A DNA stretch of 64,000 nucleotides. It comes from Sphingobacterium sp. ML3W (lineage in GTDB: Bacteria; Bacteroidota; Bacteroidia; Sphingobacteriales; Sphingobacteriaceae). The stretch spans positions 4,588,001-4,652,000 of the forward strand of contig NZ_CP107036.1 in NCBI RefSeq assembly GCF_029542085.1, given 5' to 3'. The first letter of the stretch is position 1; each line of letters begins with the position of its first letter. The notes beneath the pieces are model-generated. The model was not told where the DNA came from. It worked only from the letters and a program-made list of their open reading frames with translations, and did no database searches. The position numbers and the translations under genes were made by a program. Positions 62,332 to 64,000 of the stretch are shown one piece after another.

Positions 62332-64000
62332 ATGAAACGTATCAATTATATCGCTTTAGCATCGCTGGTATTCCTAGGAGTATCCTGTAAAAAAGACTAC
62401 CTTGATCGAACTTCCGGCTCTGCTATCACCAAAGAGGTCTTTTTTAATACTCCTGAAGATCTAGCCACATACACAAATGGTCTTTACAAACAAATGCGTG
62501 CAGAATATACAGACTTATATTCGGATAATATTGCCTTGAGCAACAACGATCAAAATGCTGAAGTCAGAACACTCCTAGCGGGCACGCTTTCTCCTGCGAC
62601 CGTCAAGGGTTGGGATAAGGATGCATGGGCACCATTGCGTGATGTCAATTATATGCTAAACAATGTCGGAAAAGTAAGCGGAGATCCTGCTGTCATTAAC
62701 CATTATATAGGAATCGCTCGTTTATTCCGTGCAAACTTCTACTATAAGATGGTAAAAAAATATGGCGACGTGCCCTGGTACTCTCAAGTATTGGGAACCT
62801 CCTCCGAAGATCTATATAAAGCAAAAGACCCACGTACTGCGGTGGTCGACTCCCTTATGAAAGATCTAGAATTTGCAGCAGCAAATGTACTGCCGGCAAG
62901 GACAGACAATTCTTATATAACAAAATGGAGCGCATTGACCCTATTGTCACGAATCGCACTCCACGAGGGAACTTTCCGTAAATACCACCCAGAATTAAAT
63001 CTACAAAACACAGCAGCGACATTTTTGGAAAGAGCTGCATCTGCCTCACAGGAAATCATAAATAACGGTGGATTTGTAATTTCAGGAAATAACGCAACGG
63101 ACTATCGCGCGCTCTTTTCTAGCAATAACTTATCGACCAATAAAGAGATCATCTTTATCCAAAAAAATAGTCGCGATCTTGGCGTTGCAAATAATACACA
63201 TACAGTGTTAGATTGGCAATGGGCGCTAAGTGCTAACTTGGCCAACGAGTTCCTAATGAAAGATGGTACCCCATTTACTTCAGTGGCAAATTATGGTAAG
63301 AAAAATTTCTCAGAGATTTTCCAGAATCGCGACCCACGTCTTGCAGAGACAATAATGCCGCCAGGATTTAGTAATAATGCCGCAGGCACGCCTTATATCA
63401 CTCGTCCTGACTTTGGGGGATTGCTTCAAATTAAGTTCTACCCTCGCGATCCTGCACTGCGTGGTGGCTGGGAACTCAATTATACCGATTTGCCTATCAT
63501 GCGTTACGCGGAGGTCCTATTAATTAATGCCGAAGCAAAAGCTGAATTAGGAAAATTGACCCAAGCTGATATTGATGTTACTGTAAATAAGATTCGCAGT
63601 CGTGTAGGTATGCCTGCTTTAAATCTTGCCGTTGCCAATGCGACACCAGATACATATCTCGCAAACCAATACCCTGCAGTCTCTGGTGTCAATAAAGGCG
63701 TACTTTTAGAAATTCGTCGAGAACGTCGTGTTGAACTCGCCTGTGAAGGATTCCGTTTTGATGATCTTTATCGTTGGAAAGCCGGAGCTTTACTTGCACA
63801 GGCTCCGGGGGGAATGTATATTCCTGCCCTAGGTGGAATAGATGTAACCGGCGATGGGGTCGCTGATATCGCCATCCTTAAAAAAGGGGATGAATCGCCA
63901 ATAGCAAACCTTCCTGCGGCTGTAAAGGAGAAAATTGTAAAATTTTATGTGAATGAAGGAACATTCTATCTTGAAAACGAAACCTCAGGGAAGGTAATGT
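62332..64000 (+). CDS. SusD/RagB-family lipoprotein, 3' part beyond the window
   Basis: The frame is open from ATG 62332 to the window edge (about 556 codons, no stop). The lipobox is LVFLGVSC with KKDYLDRTSGSAITKEVFFNTPEDL after it, the classical SusD start. Helical body motifs include IGIARLFRANFYYKMVKKYGDVPWYS. The C-terminal conserved block LPIMRYAEVLLINAEAKAELG, then LEIRRERRVELACEGFRFDDLYRWK, is also present. This protein binds substrate over the STN-SusC transporter. Because the family is usually 500-600 residues, little is likely to be missing. Confidence 0.93.
   Translation, partial: MKRINYIALASLVFLGVSCKKDYLDRTSGSAITKEVFFNTPEDLATYTNGLYKQMRAEYTDLYSDNIALSNNDQNAEVRTLLAGTLSPATVKGWDKDAWAPLRDVNYMLNNVGKVSGDPAVINHYIGIARLFRANFYYKMVKKYGDVPWYSQVLGTSSEDLYKAKDPRTAVVDSLMKDLEFAAANVLPARTDNSYITKWSALTLLSRIALHEGTFRKYHPELNLQNTAATFLERAASASQEIINNGGFVISGNNATDYRALFSSNNLSTNKEIIFIQKNSRDLGVANNTHTVLDWQWALSANLANEFLMKDGTPFTSVANYGKKNFSEIFQNRDPRLAETIMPPGFSNNAAGTPYITRPDFGGLLQIKFYPRDPALRGGWELNYTDLPIMRYAEVLLINAEAKAELGKLTQADIDVTVNKIRSRVGMPALNLAVANATPDTYLANQYPAVSGVNKGVLLEIRRERRVELACEGFRFDDLYRWKAGALLAQAPGGMYIPALGGIDVTGDGVADIAILKKGDESPIANLPAAVKEKIVKFYVNEGTFYLENETSGKVM

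Noticed and set aside
1..64000. tRNA, rRNA, CRISPR arrays, insertion sequences
   Set aside because: No cloverleaf with a T-arm GTTC motif, no rRNA stretch, no regularly spaced repeat with spacers and no transposase or terminal inverted repeat were recognised by eye. A covariance-model scan would be more sensitive.

Overview
The window is chromosomal DNA from a member of Bacteroidota, most likely Sphingobacterium or a close relative in Sphingobacteriaceae. This rests on two SusC/SusD pairs, a FecI/FecR-type sigma/anti-sigma pair next to an STN-bearing SusC, a GLPGLI protein paired with a TonB-linked barrel, a PafA-type phosphatase, moderate G+C, weak Shine-Dalgarno sites, and repeated matches to the Bacteroidota -7 promoter element TAnnTTTG. 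No RNA gene, CRISPR array, insertion sequence, prophage or integrase was seen. Most of the region looks like stable core genome.

Layout: (1) 1-7002, minus strand: an exopolysaccharide export and assembly operon (SLBB outer-membrane export protein, Wzz-type chain-length protein, Wzx flippase, GT2, GT4, and a GT2 that runs off the left edge). (2) 7307-11876, plus strand: a thioredoxin-like lipoprotein, an S24/S26-type peptidase, a PqqD-like protein, an ABC exporter and an HprK-like kinase. This resembles a peptide-maturation cassette, but no convincing precursor gene was found. (3) 12003-18680: an S41 lipoprotein protease, RarA, a TPR protein and a Prc-type protease. (4) 18852-21472: two paralogous universal stress proteins around a DoxX gene, with a decayed tandem repeat between. 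(5) 21543-28455: an LD-carboxypeptidase-like protein, MetG (TTG start), and a TonB-linked barrel/GLPGLI operon. (6) 29092-36125: an Rrf2 regulator with a palindrome at its promoter, PafA, UvrA and a GMC oxidoreductase. (7) 36430-41912: ecotin and a SusC/SusD pair. (8) 42104-53377: BipA, Kbl, an ABC permease, a DUF2147 protein, a small membrane protein, a Zn/Cd-type P-ATPase, Pgi, and prfB with its programmed +1 frameshift. (9) 53790-56576: a processive GT2 synthase followed by a TviB-like UDP-HexNAc dehydrogenase. (10) 56801-64000: ECF sigma, FecR, STN-SusC and SusD, the last cut by the right edge.

How the genes fit together: regions 1 and 9 are two separate surface-glycan systems, one of the Wzx/Wzz export type and one of the synthase type. 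The two SusC/D systems take up nutrients at the outer membrane; the second is wired to a cell-surface-signalling sigma factor, the first has no adjacent regulator. Region 2 is the best candidate for an undescribed function. In several places a promoter match shows that the longest open frame starts too far upstream, and starts were moved accordingly (SLBB export protein, S41 lipoprotein, UvrA, processive GT2). All annotation is from reading the sequence; no database search was run.
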